A stretch of DNA of 64,000 bases. Source: Methylococcus capsulatus str. Texas = ATCC 19069 (lineage in GTDB: Bacteria > Pseudomonadota > Gammaproteobacteria > Methylococcales > Methylococcaceae). Shown here piece after piece: positions 1-9,651 of the stretch. The first letter of the stretch is position 1. The number at the start of each line of letters is the position of its first letter. The DNA is taken from positions 106,931 to 170,930 of the forward strand of contig NZ_AUKJ01000020.1 in NCBI RefSeq assembly GCF_000424685.1, in the 5' to 3' direction. Made by a program: the position numbers and the translations under genes. Below the pieces are notes generated by a model, which saw only the letters and a list, made by a program, of their open reading frames with translations, did not search any database and was not told the origin of the DNA.

Positions 1-1
1 C

Positions 2-493
2 GCCGAAGCAGGCTCGCTGTGGCGCCAGCTTTTCCAGGCCGGTACCCGGCCCTGCGGACTCGGCGCCCGCGACACCCTCAGGCTGGAAGCCGGCATGCGC
101 CTCTATGGGCAGGACATGGACGAGACGGTCACGCCCCTCGCCTGTGGCCTCGGCTGGACGGTTGCCTGGGAACCCGAAGAGCGCGATTTCATCGGCCGCG
201 CAGCCCTGGAACGGGAACGCATCGGGGGCTCGCCTTCGAAATTCGTCGGATTGATCCTGGAGGAACCGGGAATCCTTCGCAGCGGGCAGAAGGTGGCCGT
301 CGCGAACGTCGGCGAGGGCGTCGTGACCAGCGGCGGCTTCTCCCCCACCCTACGGCGCTCGATCGGCCTGGCGCGGGTACCCGCGGCGACCGGGCGCGAG
401 TGCCGGGTGGAAATCCGCGGCAGCCTCAAGCGCGCAACGGTGGTGAAACCGCGCTTCGTCCGCCGCGGCACATCGCTGATCGATATCTGCTAG
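2..493 (+). CDS. gcvT: Glycine cleavage system T protein (aminomethyltransferase), C-terminal part
   Basis: The reading frame is open from the window edge, so the start lies outside; about 163 C-terminal residues are visible. The motif [15 protein letters not shown] is the conserved GcvT segment that precedes the C-terminal domain, and the barrel-like C-terminal domain follows to the stop. GcvT transfers the aminomethyl carbon from the H-protein lipoyl arm to tetrahydrofolate, making methylene-THF and ammonia in the cytoplasm. The gene lies directly upstream of gcvPA and gcvPB on the same strand with a 93-base gap, so it fits a gcv operon. gcvH is not in the window and may lie to the left. 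The identification rests on the motif and on context. Confidence 0.9.
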   Translation, partial: AEAGSLWRQLFQAGTRPCGLGARDTLRLEAGMRLYGQDMDETVTPLACGLGWTVAWEPEERDFIGRAALERERIGGSPSKFVGLILEEPGILRSGQKVAVANVGEGVVTSGGFSPTLRRSIGLARVPAATGRECRVEIRGSLKRATVVKPRFVRRGTSLIDIC

Positions 494-586
494 CATCGCC
501 GCGAGGGATGCCGGTCGAAAGAGTCCCGAAGACCGGTCATCACGCGGGTATGAAACCGCCTGCTGAAACAGTGAGGAAACTTCGCC

Positions 587-1948
587 ATGCCATTCATCCC
601 CCATACCGAAGCGGAAGTCCGCGACATGCTCGCGGCCATCGGTGCCGGATCGATCGACGAGCTGTTCGCCGAAATCCCGCCGGACCTGCGCTGCGGCGAG
701 CTGAAAGACCTGCCCGAGGCGCTGTCGGAAATGGAGGTCTGCCGGCTGATGGAGGAACGCGCGGCCGAGAACCGCAGCGCCCTCTGCTTCGCGGGCGCCG
801 GCGCCTACGAGCACTACATTCCGGCGGCGGTGTGGGAGATCGCCCTGCGCGGCGAGTTTTACAGCGCCTATACGCCTTACCAGGCGGAAGCGAGCCAGGG
901 CAGCCTCCAGGTGTTCTACGAGTACCAGTCCATGATGGCGGACCTGATGGCCATGGATGTCTCCAATGCGTCGCTCTACGACGGCGCCTCCGCGCTGGGC
1001 GAGGCGATCCTGATGGCGCTGCGCACGAATCCGGAATCCCGCTCGCGCAAGATCCTGCTGCCGCGAAGCCTCAATCCGGTCTACAAGCGGGTCGCCCGGA
1101 CCCTCACCCGCAACCAGCGGGTCGAACTGGTCGATCTGGACTACGACCGGAGCTTGGGACGGATTGCCGAAAACGCGCTGGAAACGTTCGAGGGGGGGGA
1201 GTTCGCCGCCGTGGTCATTCCGCAGCCCAACCACTTCGGCGTGCTCGAAGAGGTGGACGTCCTCGCCGACTGGGCCCATCGCCATGGCGCCCGCAGCATC
1301 GCCGTGGTCAATCCGACTGCCATGGCACTGCTGAAGCCGCCGGGCGAATGGGGCGAACACGGCGCCGACCTGGCCTGCGGCGAAGGCCAGCCCCTGGGGA
1401 TTCCGCTTTCCGCGGGGGGCCCCTATTTCGGATTCCTCTGCAGCCGCCAGGACTTCGTCCACCAGCTCCCCGGCCGCTTGGTCGGACGCACCGTCGACGT
1501 AGACGGCCGCGAGGGCTTCACCCTCACGCTGCAACCCCGCGAGCAGCACATCCGCCGCGGCAAGGCGACATCCAACATCTGCACCAACCAGGGACTGATG
1601 GTGACGGCGGCAACCCTCTATATGGCATTGATGGGCCCCAAGGGACTGCGCAACATCGCCGCCGCCTGCCACGCCAACGCCTCGGCGCTGCTCGAGCGGC
1701 TGACCCGCATCGACGGCGTCGAACCGGTCTTCCCGGCTCCGTTCTTCCACGAAGCCGCGATCCGCCTGCCGCGGGCGGCGGACCGTGTGCTGGCAGGGCT
1801 GGCCGAAAGAGGGATACTCGGCGGCCATGTCCTTTCGGCCGATTATCCCGAACTCGGCGACGCCCTCCTCATCTGCGCCACCGAAACCCGTGGCCCGGAG
1901 GATATGGACCGCTATGCAGCCGCGCTGGCGGAGGTACTCGAATGCTGA
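587..1948 (+). CDS. gcvPA: Glycine dehydrogenase (decarboxylating) subunit 1
   Basis: This is the alpha half of the two-subunit P protein, 453 residues, the usual length for GcvPA. The N-terminus ([19 protein letters not shown]) and the segment [22 protein letters not shown] are typical. The subunit lacks the PLP lysine, which is on GcvPB. The complex decarboxylates glycine and passes aminomethyl to the lipoyl group of GcvH. A purine-rich stretch (gtgaggaaac) precedes the ATG. The gene overlaps gcvPB by seven bases (ATGCTGA), which indicates translational coupling and equal expression of the two halves. Confidence 0.96.
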   Translation: MPFIPHTEAEVRDMLAAIGAGSIDELFAEIPPDLRCGELKDLPEALSEMEVCRLMEERAAENRSALCFAGAGAYEHYIPAAVWEIALRGEFYSAYTPYQAEASQGSLQVFYEYQSMMADLMAMDVSNASLYDGASALGEAILMALRTNPESRSRKILLPRSLNPVYKRVARTLTRNQRVELVDLDYDRSLGRIAENALETFEGGEFAAVVIPQPNHFGVLEEVDVLADWAHRHGARSIAVVNPTAMALLKPPGEWGEHGADLACGEGQPLGIPLSAGGPYFGFLCSRQDFVHQLPGRLVGRTVDVDGREGFTLTLQPREQHIRRGKATSNICTNQGLMVTAATLYMALMGPKGLRNIAAACHANASALLERLTRIDGVEPVFPAPFFHEAAIRLPRAADRVLAGLAERGILGGHVLSADYPELGDALLICATETRGPEDMDRYAAALAEVLEC

Positions 1949-3408
1949 TCTTCGACCGTTCCCGCGAAAGCCGCGCCTGCGCCAGCCTGTTTCCGCAAAC
2001 CCCCGCCGACATCCGCGGCCTGCCCGGCCACCTGCTGCGCCAGACGCCGCCACCGCTGCCGGAAGTGACCGAGCTGGACGTCGTGAGGCACTACACCCGT
2101 TTGTCGCAAAAGAATTTCTCCATCGACACCCACTTCTATCCCTTGGGCTCCTGCACCATGAAATACAACCCCAAGGCGGCGAACGTGCTGGCGCAGCAGC
2201 CCGGCTTCGCGGCGCTCCACCCCCTGGGTACCGAACGCTTCGGCCAAGGCACCTTGAGCTGTCTTTACGAGTTGCAGGAATATCTGAAAACGCTCACCGG
2301 CATGACCGCCGTCAGCCTCAGCCCGGCTGCCGGCGCCCAGGGCGAATTCTGCGGCGTCGCCATGATCCGCGCCTACCATGACGCCCGCAACGACCATGAG
2401 CGCAACGAAATCCTCGTCCCCGATGCAGCCCACGGCACCAATCCCGCCTCGGCCGCCATGTGCGGCTACCAAGTCAGGGAGATTCCCACCAACGCGGACG
2501 GCGACGTCGATCTGGAGGCACTGAAGCAGGCAGTGGGCCCGAAGACCGCCGGCATCATGCTCACCAACCCCTCGACACTGGGCGTGTTCGAACACCGCAT
2601 TCCCGAGATCGCGGCGCTGGTCCACGAGGCGGGCGGCCTGCTCTATTACGACGGCGCCAACCTCAACGCCATCCTGGGCAAGGCCCGGCCCGGCGACATG
2701 GGTTTCGACGTCATCCACCTGAACCTGCACAAGACCTTCTCGACCCCGCACGGCGGCGGCGGCCCCGGTGCCGGGCCGGTCGGCGTCAACGCCAGGTTGC
2801 AGCCGTTTCTGCCGCTGCCGATGGTGGCAAGAAGCGGGAACGGTTATCGCTGGCTCGCCGAAAGCGACCGCCCCCAAAGCATCGGCCGCCTCTCCGCCTT
2901 CGCTGGCAACGTCGGCGTGCTGCTGCGGGCCTATGTTTACATCCGCCTGCTTGGATATCCAGGTCTGCGGCGAGTCGCCGAATATGCCACCCTCAACGCC
3001 AATTACTTACAGAAGAGACTGGTGGAGGCCGGATTCGACACCGCTTTTCCGACCCGCCGCGCCGCCCACGAATTCATCCTCAGCGTGCAGCGGCAGAAAA
3101 AGGAGCATCACGTCACCGCCCTCGATTTCGCCAAGCGGCTGCTCGACTACGGCTTCCACGCGCCGACCGTCTATTTTCCGCTGCTGATTCCCGAGTGCCT
3201 GATGATCGAACCCACGGAAACCGAGAACAAGGAAACCCTGGACGCTTTCGTCGACGCCATGGCCGCGATCCTGAAGGAAGCCGCGGAAGAACCGGAACGG
3301 CTCGGACAGGCGCCGCACTGCACGCCCGTCCGCCGGCTGGACGAAGTGCGCGCCGCCCGCCATCCGGATCTGGCCTGGAAACCGGCAGCGCCGGTCCCCC
3401 CTCGCTGA
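1942..3408 (+). CDS. gcvPB: Glycine dehydrogenase (decarboxylating) subunit 2
   Basis: The beta half of P protein, 488 residues. The PLP-binding segment [16 protein letters not shown] is present, with the Schiff-base lysine at about K264. The start ATG lies inside the end of gcvPA. Together they form the glycine decarboxylase of the glycine cleavage system, which in a methanotroph sits next to serine and one-carbon folate metabolism. It is the last gene of the visible gcv run; the hairpin after it has its T-run on the opposite strand and so serves the next, convergent gene. Confidence 0.96.
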   Translation: MLIFDRSRESRACASLFPQTPADIRGLPGHLLRQTPPPLPEVTELDVVRHYTRLSQKNFSIDTHFYPLGSCTMKYNPKAANVLAQQPGFAALHPLGTERFGQGTLSCLYELQEYLKTLTGMTAVSLSPAAGAQGEFCGVAMIRAYHDARNDHERNEILVPDAAHGTNPASAAMCGYQVREIPTNADGDVDLEALKQAVGPKTAGIMLTNPSTLGVFEHRIPEIAALVHEAGGLLYYDGANLNAILGKARPGDMGFDVIHLNLHKTFSTPHGGGGPGAGPVGVNARLQPFLPLPMVARSGNGYRWLAESDRPQSIGRLSAFAGNVGVLLRAYVYIRLLGYPGLRRVAEYATLNANYLQKRLVEAGFDTAFPTRRAAHEFILSVQRQKKEHHVTALDFAKRLLDYGFHAPTVYFPLLIPECLMIEPTETENKETLDAFVDAMAAILKEAAEEPERLGQAPHCTPVRRLDEVRAARHPDLAWKPAAPVPPR

Positions 3409-3430
3409 TTTCAAAAAACGGCCTGCAAAA

Positions 3431-3459
3431 AGCCCTTCCGCCTCACGGTCGGAAGGGCT
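3431..3459 (-). terminator. Intrinsic terminator of the YcnI-like gene
   Basis: A perfect 10-bp stem (3431-3440 with 3450-3459) encloses a 9-base loop. Read on the minus strand it is followed by TTTTGCAGGCCGTTTTTT, so it terminates the minus-strand gene ending at 3486. Some benefit to gcvPB from the same hairpin is possible, but the plus side has no U-run. Confidence 0.75.
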
Positions 3460-3485
3460 CGTTGCCGAGGAAAGGCGGCGCTCGA

Positions 3486-4229
3486 TCAGCGATACATGAA
3501 CTGATCGATGTCGCTGGAAGAGGGGTAGAAGTACCACGTTTCCGGCGAGGTACAACCTGCCGGCAGCGGATTGCTGGCCGTATCACGCACCACGGTCACG
3601 GACGGAGCGGCACCGTTGGCATCGCCCAGGGAGGAGACAGGGAAGCTCGGGGTCGGCTCCAGCAGCCAGGCCTCGACCTTCTTCTTGCTGCAGTACTGGA
3701 CTGTCGGCATGTAATACACCGCTTGATTGACGCAGGCGTCCGCGGGGAAGAGCGGCGTCTGCCAGCCGGCCTTGACCCGGAACGTGAAACCGGCGTACTG
3801 GGTACCGGGAAGGTTGCCGTTCTTCCACACCATTGCCCGAGTGCCATCGCCGGTCGGATGAATGGGGCCGTTACGGGTTTCGACCTTGCCGAACCCCGCA
3901 GTCATCGAGGGAAGCGCGGTACCCCAGTCCCACATCATGGCGTTCTCGATGACCTGGACGGGCTGGCCCGAAACCGGCTTGGCGATGCGGTTCAGAGTAT
4001 GCCCCTGCGGCGGCATTACGACGACCTCCACGACCGGGAAGTGCTTTTCGCCTTCGCTGCAGTCATGGGGAATGATCGCCGTCGGATAGACGGTCTTGCC
4101 TTCGATGTACTTCACCGAGGAGCCGTCCGGGAAAGCCTGGAAGCCGGCATGGCCGAACACCTGGCCGGCGCTCAAGGCGACTCCTGCGCTCAGCAGGGAC
4201 AACGACAGAAATTTGTTCGTATTGGACAT
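3486..4229 (-). CDS. Secreted YcnI-like (DUF1775-like) protein, possible copper site
   Basis: 247 residues with a clear Sec signal peptide (about residues 1-26), cleaved most plausibly before HAGFQAFP so that the mature protein begins with histidine. The body holds a PTAIIPHDCSEG segment and WKNGNLPGTQYAGFTFR, which resembles the Trp-x-x-Gly-x-Leu-Pro...Phe-Thr-Phe signature of the YcnI/DUF1775 family. In that family (known) Cu(II) is bound by the N-terminal His brace and a Trp. Four further cysteines lie in the C-terminal half. A strong AGGAGAG site precedes the ATG. No copper transporter gene is adjacent. Family membership is inferred from motifs only; a general surface protein is the alternative. 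Confidence 0.6.
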   Translation of the reverse strand: MSNTNKFLSLSLLSAGVALSAGQVFGHAGFQAFPDGSSVKYIEGKTVYPTAIIPHDCSEGEKHFPVVEVVVMPPQGHTLNRIAKPVSGQPVQVIENAMMWDWGTALPSMTAGFGKVETRNGPIHPTGDGTRAMVWKNGNLPGTQYAGFTFRVKAGWQTPLFPADACVNQAVYYMPTVQYCSKKKVEAWLLEPTPSFPVSSLGDANGAAPSVTVVRDTASNPLPAGCTSPETWYFYPSSSDIDQFMYR

Positions 4230-4605
4230 TGCTGTTTCTCTCTCCTATGCGTTCTCGAAAAGGCGAAGCCTACTGAATGAGACACTAAGCGTGCCACGGC
4301 CACCCATATTGCAACTACATGATAAAACGATACATTCCTATTACCAGCAAAGACGATTTGAGTCATTTCACGCATCCAATGTGTTATTACGCTCACTTCC
4401 AGGCGCGAATTCACGCACGGTGGCAAGGCAATTTACACAGCCCGCGAGCCACGGTTTCACTTGCGATTCCCTTGGCCCCGCACTATCTTGGAGGTCCTTC
4501 GGTTCCGTATCGCAACCGTTTGACCAGCCACACTCTCGTTAATATCCCTGCGAACGGAAAATTCGTCCCCATGGCCACCCTCGCCTTCGCCAACGAAATC
4601 ATGTC
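4230..4605. other. Intergenic region between divergent genes
   Basis: About 376 bases, more AT-rich than the flanks around 4310-4390. It must hold the promoter of the YcnI-like gene and probably that of the plus-strand gene starting near 4606. No RNA gene, repeat or convincing extra ORF was seen. Sigma-54 type -24/-12 elements were looked for and not found. Confidence 0.5.
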
Positions 4606-5925
4606 GTGAAACGTCCCAGCCGAGCGGCAATCGTCCGCGGCATCCTGGTCGCGCTCGTCGTGCTACCCATGGCGGCACTATGGTCCGCCCTGGAGCCGAA
4701 CCCGCTGGTGAACGCTCCGCTCCCCGCCTCGCATGCCTATGACGGACAGGACTTGCTCAGGGCACGCAAGCGCGGCGGAGAAGCAAGAGCGGTTCACCTG
4801 ACTGCCGGCGACATCGAAGCCGCGGTCAACGACCTGATGGCCCGAAAGAAACTCGACGGCGCCATCCGCACCGACATGCAAGGCGGGTGTCTGGCCGCGA
4901 CCGTCACCCTGCGGCTCCCTTACCTGGCGGGCTGGTTCCTGAACATCCGGCTGACCGTCGAGGACGGCGATCCCTTGCCCGCCGTGACCGGCCTGCGCGT
5001 GGGGTCGCTCCCTCTGCCGCCCAAGGTGGTAAACGCCTTCGTGATTCACCAGATGGAAAAGAAGGGCTTGCTGCCGAACGTGCCGGGCGACCAGGGTCTC
5101 ATCCTGTCGGCGCATATACGCGACGGGAAGCTGGAACTGACTTTCACCGGCGAATCACAGACGGCAGAACGTCTTCGCGCGCTGATCACCGAAGCCGCCG
5201 GCGCCGAACGGATTCGCTCCTACCATGACCGGCTCGCCAATGCGCTGAGCGAATCCAACACCCGTCACTTCATCCGTCTGGGGATACTGACGCGGGCGCT
5301 GTTCGCGCTGGCGGCGCAAAGGTCCGGGATCACCGATCCGGCAGCGGAAAACCGGGCGGTCATTTTGCTGTTGGCGGCCTATGTGAACGGCTATGACCTG
5401 ATGAGCGGCTCGGACGGCGATGCTCAGCCCTTGCCGGTACGGTCCGTGCTGTTGCAGGGACGGCAGGACCTCGGCAGGCATTTCATGACCTCCGCCGCTT
5501 TCGCCCTGGCGGGCCAGCGCACCCTGACCGACGCCATCGGTCTGATCAAGGAATTGAACGACACACACAGCGGTAGCGGATTCAGCTTTACCGACCTGGC
5601 CGCCGACCGCGCCGGCACGGTGTTCGGCAAACGCGCGACCCAGCCGCAGTATGCCCGACGGATCCAAGGGATACTGGCCGCCAGTACCGACGATGCGGTC
5701 TTCATGCCGAATGTGGGAGACTTGCCGGAGCGCCTTCGTGGCGCCGAGTTTTTCGAGCGGTTCCGGGATGTCTACAGCCCACAGTTCGAACGGCTGACCC
5801 AGCTCATCGACGAGCGGATCGACCGGCTTTCACTTTACACCGCCCCCGACTCCCAGGCCATCACTCACAAAAAAGCCAGCCCCGAGGGGCTGGCTCCTGG
5901 TGCCGAGAAAGCGGACGGAACTTAG
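4606..5925 (+). CDS. Membrane-anchored protein of unknown function
   Basis: 439 residues starting at a GTG (MKRPSRAAIVRG...). The N-terminus is a basic stretch plus one hydrophobic helix (about residues 9-27), giving a membrane anchor or uncleaved signal, so the rest is probably periplasmic. No catalytic motif was recognised. The middle has a mixed alpha/beta look and the second half is helical. No good Shine-Dalgarno precedes the GTG, so the start is uncertain. The last 15-20 codons run through the terminator of the convergent peroxidase gene, and the stop overlaps that gene by four bases. Confidence 0.6.
   Translation: MKRPSRAAIVRGILVALVVLPMAALWSALEPNPLVNAPLPASHAYDGQDLLRARKRGGEARAVHLTAGDIEAAVNDLMARKKLDGAIRTDMQGGCLAATVTLRLPYLAGWFLNIRLTVEDGDPLPAVTGLRVGSLPLPPKVVNAFVIHQMEKKGLLPNVPGDQGLILSAHIRDGKLELTFTGESQTAERLRALITEAAGAERIRSYHDRLANALSESNTRHFIRLGILTRALFALAAQRSGITDPAAENRAVILLLAAYVNGYDLMSGSDGDAQPLPVRSVLLQGRQDLGRHFMTSAAFALAGQRTLTDAIGLIKELNDTHSGSGFSFTDLAADRAGTVFGKRATQPQYARRIQGILAASTDDAVFMPNVGDLPERLRGAEFFERFRDVYSPQFERLTQLIDERIDRLSLYTAPDSQAITHKKASPEGLAPGAEKADGT
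5874..5895 (-). terminator. Intrinsic terminator of the cytochrome c peroxidase gene, inside the opposite CDS
   Basis: A 10-bp stem AGCCAGCCCC/GGGGCTGGCT (5874-5883 with 5886-5895) has a minimal GA loop. On the minus strand it is followed by TTTTTTGTGAG. It lies downstream of the minus-strand gene ending at 5922 and within the coding end of the plus-strand gene. Confidence 0.75.
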
Positions 5926-6953
5926 TCGTAATCGAAGGTTCCGTTCGGCAAACCGGGCAGCTGCGGCATCTGCTGCTTGGGGAATTCGCCGGTCAACGCA
6001 TTCAGGAACGCGACCACGTCGGCGACCTGCTGATCGCTCAAGTCCTTGTTGAGCTGCAGCTTGGCCATCACCCTCACCGCCTCGTCCAGCGTCTTGACCT
6101 TGCCGTTGTGGAAGTACGGCGCAGTCAGGGCGACGTTGCGCAGGGTCGGCACCTTGAACAAATGTTCGTCCTCGGTCTTCTTGGTGACCTCGGCCCGGCC
6201 CTTGTCCCGGGAGAATCCGTATTTCGCCTCGAACATGCCGTTCTCGAAAGTCGGGAACTTCATGAAGAACGGCGTTCCCTCCGGCAGAGTTGGACCATTG
6301 AACGCCGGGCCGCTGTGGCAGTTCGAACAGCCGGTCTCGGCGAAGGTGTTCATGCCCCGCACCTGCTGTTCGGTCAGGGCGGTCTTGTCGCCGCCGACGT
6401 ACCTGTCGTAGGGGCTGTTCGGCGTGATCAAAGTGCGCTCATAGGCGGCGATGGCCTTGGCGGCATTGTCCGCCGTCACCGCATCACCGCTGCCGAAGGC
6501 AGCGGCGAAGGCTTCGGGATAACCCGGAATGGCCTTGAGCCGGGCCACGACGTCGTCCCAGCTCTTCATGCCCATCTCGATGGGGTTGGTCACGGGTCCC
6601 TTGGCCTGCGCTTCCAGGCTGGGCGCGCGGCCGTCCCAGAACTGCACGGAATTGAAGGCGGCGTTCCAGACCGTCGGCGCGCTGCGGCCGCCGACCTGGC
6701 CGTGGACGCCGACCGAACCACCGCGGTTGTCTTCGCCGCCGAGCATCACGTTGTGGCAGGAATTGCACGACACCGTGCCGGTGGAGGACAGGCGCGGGTC
6801 CAGGTAAAGCATCTTGCCCAGTTCCACCTTGGCCGGGGTGCTCGGATTGGCCGCAGGTTCGGGAGCCTTGGCGGGCAGTGCCTGCCAGTCGGCAACCGCC
6901 GCCGACGCTCCGGCCAGGGCCAGGGCGCCGGTCAGCAAACGTAGAGTGAACAT
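5922..6953 (-). CDS. Di-haem cytochrome c peroxidase (CcpA/MauG superfamily)
   Basis: 343 residues with a Sec signal peptide (cleavage near ASA-AVADW). Two c-type haem sites are visible: CNSCH at residues 63-67 and CSNCH at 209-213. The order and length match bacterial periplasmic cytochrome c peroxidases, which reduce hydrogen peroxide with electrons from a small c-type cytochrome. The segment around TLRNVALTAPYFHNG is typical of the C-terminal haem domain. The start has a strong GAGGAGGAAG site. It is a single-gene unit with its own terminator. A MauG-like role is possible, but the length fits a peroxidase. Confidence 0.92.
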   Translation of the reverse strand: MFTLRLLTGALALAGASAAVADWQALPAKAPEPAANPSTPAKVELGKMLYLDPRLSSTGTVSCNSCHNVMLGGEDNRGGSVGVHGQVGGRSAPTVWNAAFNSVQFWDGRAPSLEAQAKGPVTNPIEMGMKSWDDVVARLKAIPGYPEAFAAAFGSGDAVTADNAAKAIAAYERTLITPNSPYDRYVGGDKTALTEQQVRGMNTFAETGCSNCHSGPAFNGPTLPEGTPFFMKFPTFENGMFEAKYGFSRDKGRAEVTKKTEDEHLFKVPTLRNVALTAPYFHNGKVKTLDEAVRVMAKLQLNKDLSDQQVADVVAFLNALTGEFPKQQMPQLPGLPNGTFDYD

Positions 6954-7060
6954 GGTGACTTCCTCCTCGGTGTGGTGTTGTTTTCAAACGGCGGTATCGC
7001 CGGGTCCAGCGCGTTCTTATAGGGAATTACGCGCCAGTTTGCAACCGCCACGCCGCCAGG

Positions 7061-7309
7061 TCAGTGCCGGGTCGGCGCCTGCCCCACCCGTACCACCAAG
7101 TCCTTCGGTATTGCGACCAGATCGAAGGAATCGAGATAGCGTGCCACCAGTTCTTCACTGACGTTGATCTCGACACGCGGCGGCGCCGGCTCGGTCAACC
7201 GCTGTATGCGCTTCTCCAGCCGCTGGGCGGAAAGATTCAGGCTCACCACCACCCCCAGCCCGAAGCCCACCGCCAGGAACAGCAGATACATCGTGATTTC
7301 GATAGTCAT
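7061..7309 (-). CDS. Small single-pass membrane protein, unknown
   Basis: 82 residues from MTIEITMYLLFLAVG. One hydrophobic helix (about residues 6-25) is followed by a charged, helical C-terminus. The ATG at 7309 is chosen because GAGGAGA lies just upstream; a longer version starting about 30 codons earlier has no such site. No family was recognised. Confidence 0.6.
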   Translation of the reverse strand: MTIEITMYLLFLAVGFGLGVVVSLNLSAQRLEKRIQRLTEPAPPRVEINVSEELVARYLDSFDLVAIPKDLVVRVGQAPTRH

Positions 7310-7486
7310 CGGAAATTCTCCTCGCCCGCAAACCGTGGGCGTCTCATGGCTCTGACATGGTGTCCCGATGAAGGATTTCAACGTCTTGCAACATTTCACC
7401 TTGACGAACCGCGAGCACCGTTCGGCGGATGTGCTGGTTCAGGCATAATCGCCCCAGACTTCCAAAAAAAGATACGGAGAGGCGAC

Positions 7487-8884
7487 ATGCGAATCTTTCG
7501 AACCAAGGCAGTTTCCACTGACGACTGCTCAGGCGGCGGCCTCAAACGCTGTCTGGGCGCGCTCGACCTGACCCTGCTCGGGATCGGCGCGATCATCGGC
7601 ACCGGCATCTTCGTGCTGACCGGCATCGCCGCCGCCACCCAGGCCGGCCCCGCCGTGGTTCTGTCCTTCGTCTTCGCCGGACTGGCCTGCGCCTTCGCCG
7701 CCCTGGCCTACGCCGAACTGGCGGCCTGCGTCGGCGGCTGCGGCAGCGCCTATGGATACAGTTACGCGGCTTTCGGCGAGCTGATCGCCTGGATAATCGG
7801 CTGGGACCTGATTCTGGAGTACGCAATCTCGGTGGCCGCGGTCGCCAACGGTTGGTCGGGCTATTTCGCCAACGCGCTGACCGCCGTCGGTCTGGAATTG
7901 CCGGACTACCTGACCAAGGCGCCCGAGAAGGGGGGGATCATCAACCTGCCGGCCTCGGCGATCATCATCCTGCTGATGGCTCTGCTCATCGCCGGAGTGA
8001 AGGAGAGCGCCCGCCTCAACACCGTCATGGTGTCGGTCAAAGTACTGGCCATCGCGGTGTTCGTCGCCGTCGCCAGCGCCCATGTCGATCCCGCCCATTG
8101 GGATCCGTTCCTGCCGTTCGGCTGGTTCGGCCACGATGCCGAAGGCAGACCGACCGGCGTGCTGGCCGGAGCTTCGATCGTGTTCTTCGCCTACGTGGGA
8201 TTCGATGCGGTCTCCACCGCCGCGGAGGAAGCGCGCAACCCGATGCGCGACGTGCCGATCGGCATCATCGGTTCGCTGGTGTTCTGCACCCTGATCTACA
8301 TCGTGGTGGCGGGACTCCTCACCGGCGTCGTGCCCTACACCGAACTCAACGTTTCCTCGCCGGTCGCGCATGCGCTGCAGCTGCTGGGCATCCGCTGGGC
8401 TTCCGGGCTGGTCGCCACGGGAGTGATCGCGGGGCTCACCACGGTCATGCTGGTGCTCTATTACGCGCTGACCCGGATCATCTTCGCCATGTCCCGCGAC
8501 GGGTTGCTGTCGCCCTGGTTTTCCGCCGTCAACACCCGCACCCAGACCCCGGTACGGGTGATCGTCCTGTGCGGCCTGTTCATCTCCCTGGTCGCCGGCT
8601 TCGTGCCGCTGGGCGAACTGGCCGAACTCGTCAACATCGGCACCCTCTTCGCCTTCGTCCTGGTGTGCCTGGGTGTGATCGTGCTCCGCGTCACCCGGCC
8701 GGAGCTCCACCGGCCCTTCAAGACACCCGTCGTGCCCTGGTTTCCGATCCTGGGCGCCCTCTCCTGCGGCGCCCTGATGGCCTTCCTGCCGGCCCTGACT
8801 TGGCTGCGTTTCGTGGTCTGGCTGCTGCTGGGGATCGGGATCTATTTCGCCTACTCCTACCGCCACAGCAGGCTGGCGGACTAA
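7487..8884 (+). CDS. APC-family amino acid permease
   Basis: 465 residues with about 12 hydrophobic helices. The first helix carries GIGAIIGTGIFVLTG, the signature of the amino acid-polyamine-organocation superfamily, in the form typical of the cationic amino acid transporter branch. FDAVSTAAEEARNPMRDVP is the matching cytoplasmic loop. It imports amino acids across the inner membrane; the substrate cannot be told. CGGAGAGG precedes the ATG. It converges on gloB with a four-base overlap. Confidence 0.9.
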   Translation: MRIFRTKAVSTDDCSGGGLKRCLGALDLTLLGIGAIIGTGIFVLTGIAAATQAGPAVVLSFVFAGLACAFAALAYAELAACVGGCGSAYGYSYAAFGELIAWIIGWDLILEYAISVAAVANGWSGYFANALTAVGLELPDYLTKAPEKGGIINLPASAIIILLMALLIAGVKESARLNTVMVSVKVLAIAVFVAVASAHVDPAHWDPFLPFGWFGHDAEGRPTGVLAGASIVFFAYVGFDAVSTAAEEARNPMRDVPIGIIGSLVFCTLIYIVVAGLLTGVVPYTELNVSSPVAHALQLLGIRWASGLVATGVIAGLTTVMLVLYYALTRIIFAMSRDGLLSPWFSAVNTRTQTPVRVIVLCGLFISLVAGFVPLGELAELVNIGTLFAFVLVCLGVIVLRVTRPELHRPFKTPVVPWFPILGALSCGALMAFLPALTWLRFVVWLLLGIGIYFAYSYRHSRLAD

Positions 8885-9651
8885 CCTCGGAAAACGTCCT
8901 TCCTGCGCCGGATTTCTGCGAACACCTCCACCTCCGGCACACCGGGCAAACCCAGCCTCGCTCTGATTTCGGGGCTTTCCGGCCGCAGGAAGGGATTGGT
9001 CGCCAGCTCTTCACTCAGGATGGAGGGTACGGTGGCCGCCCCCTCACGCCGCAAGGCCTCGACCCGCTCCACGCGTTCGCGCAAGGCGACGTTGCCGGGC
9101 TCGATCGTCACGGCGAATCGGGCATTGGCCTGGGTGTATTCATGGGCACAGAAAACCTTCGTCTCCGCCGGCAGCGCGCGCAGCCGCTCCAGGGAACGCC
9201 ACATCTGCTCCGCACTGCCCTCGAACAAACGGCCGCAGCCCAACGCGAACAACGTGTCGCCACAGAACAGCGCGGCATCGTCCTCGAACCAGAAAGCGAC
9301 GTGGCCGGAAGTGTGCCCCGGGACATCCAGCATCCGGGCCGATGCGGAACCGAGCCGGAATTCCTCGCCGTCTTTCAACGCGACATCGATTCCCGGGATG
9401 CGGTGGCGATCTCCTGCCGCGCCGACGATGGTACAGCCGGTCGCCGCCTTGAGCTCCAGATTGCCGCCGACGTGGTCACCGTGGTGATGGGTATTGAGTA
9501 CATGGCCGAGCCGCCAGCCCCTGGCATCGAGCGCCTCCAGCACCGGCCCGGCGACGGCCGGATCCACCGCCGCGGTGGCGCCGCTGCCGGGCTCGTGGAG
9601 GAGATAGACATAGTTGTCTTCGAGCACGGGGATTTGAAGGATTTCGAGCAT
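8881..9651 (-). CDS. gloB: Hydroxyacylglutathione hydrolase (glyoxalase II)
   Basis: 256 residues, the family's normal length. The zinc motif THHHGDH is at residues 54-60, and later His/Asp ligands are visible in PGHTSGH and FCAHEY. It hydrolyses S-lactoylglutathione to lactate and glutathione, completing methylglyoxal detoxification in the cytoplasm. In C1 bacteria related metallo-hydrolases also act on S-formylglutathione, which is not excluded. Its ATG overlaps the stop of the MutS-like gene by one base (TGATG), so the two are coupled. Confidence 0.92.
   Translation of the reverse strand: MLEILQIPVLEDNYVYLLHEPGSGATAAVDPAVAGPVLEALDARGWRLGHVLNTHHHGDHVGGNLELKAATGCTIVGAAGDRHRIPGIDVALKDGEEFRLGSASARMLDVPGHTSGHVAFWFEDDAALFCGDTLFALGCGRLFEGSAEQMWRSLERLRALPAETKVFCAHEYTQANARFAVTIEPGNVALRERVERVEALRREGAATVPSILSEELATNPFLRPESPEIRARLGLPGVPEVEVFAEIRRRKDVFRG

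Noticed and set aside
529..541. Match to the TetR palindrome half (ACCGGTCAT) between gcvT and gcvPA
   Set aside because: Only 9-10 bases match and the second half-site is not present; chance is likely in GC-rich DNA.
350..2053. 567-residue open frame on the minus strand over gcvPA
   Set aside because: Antisense shadow in GC-rich DNA; gcvPA on the plus strand is certain.
4230..4605. Sigma-54 promoter candidates (TGGCA-like sequences)
   Set aside because: The matching -12 TTGC element at correct spacing is missing on both strands.
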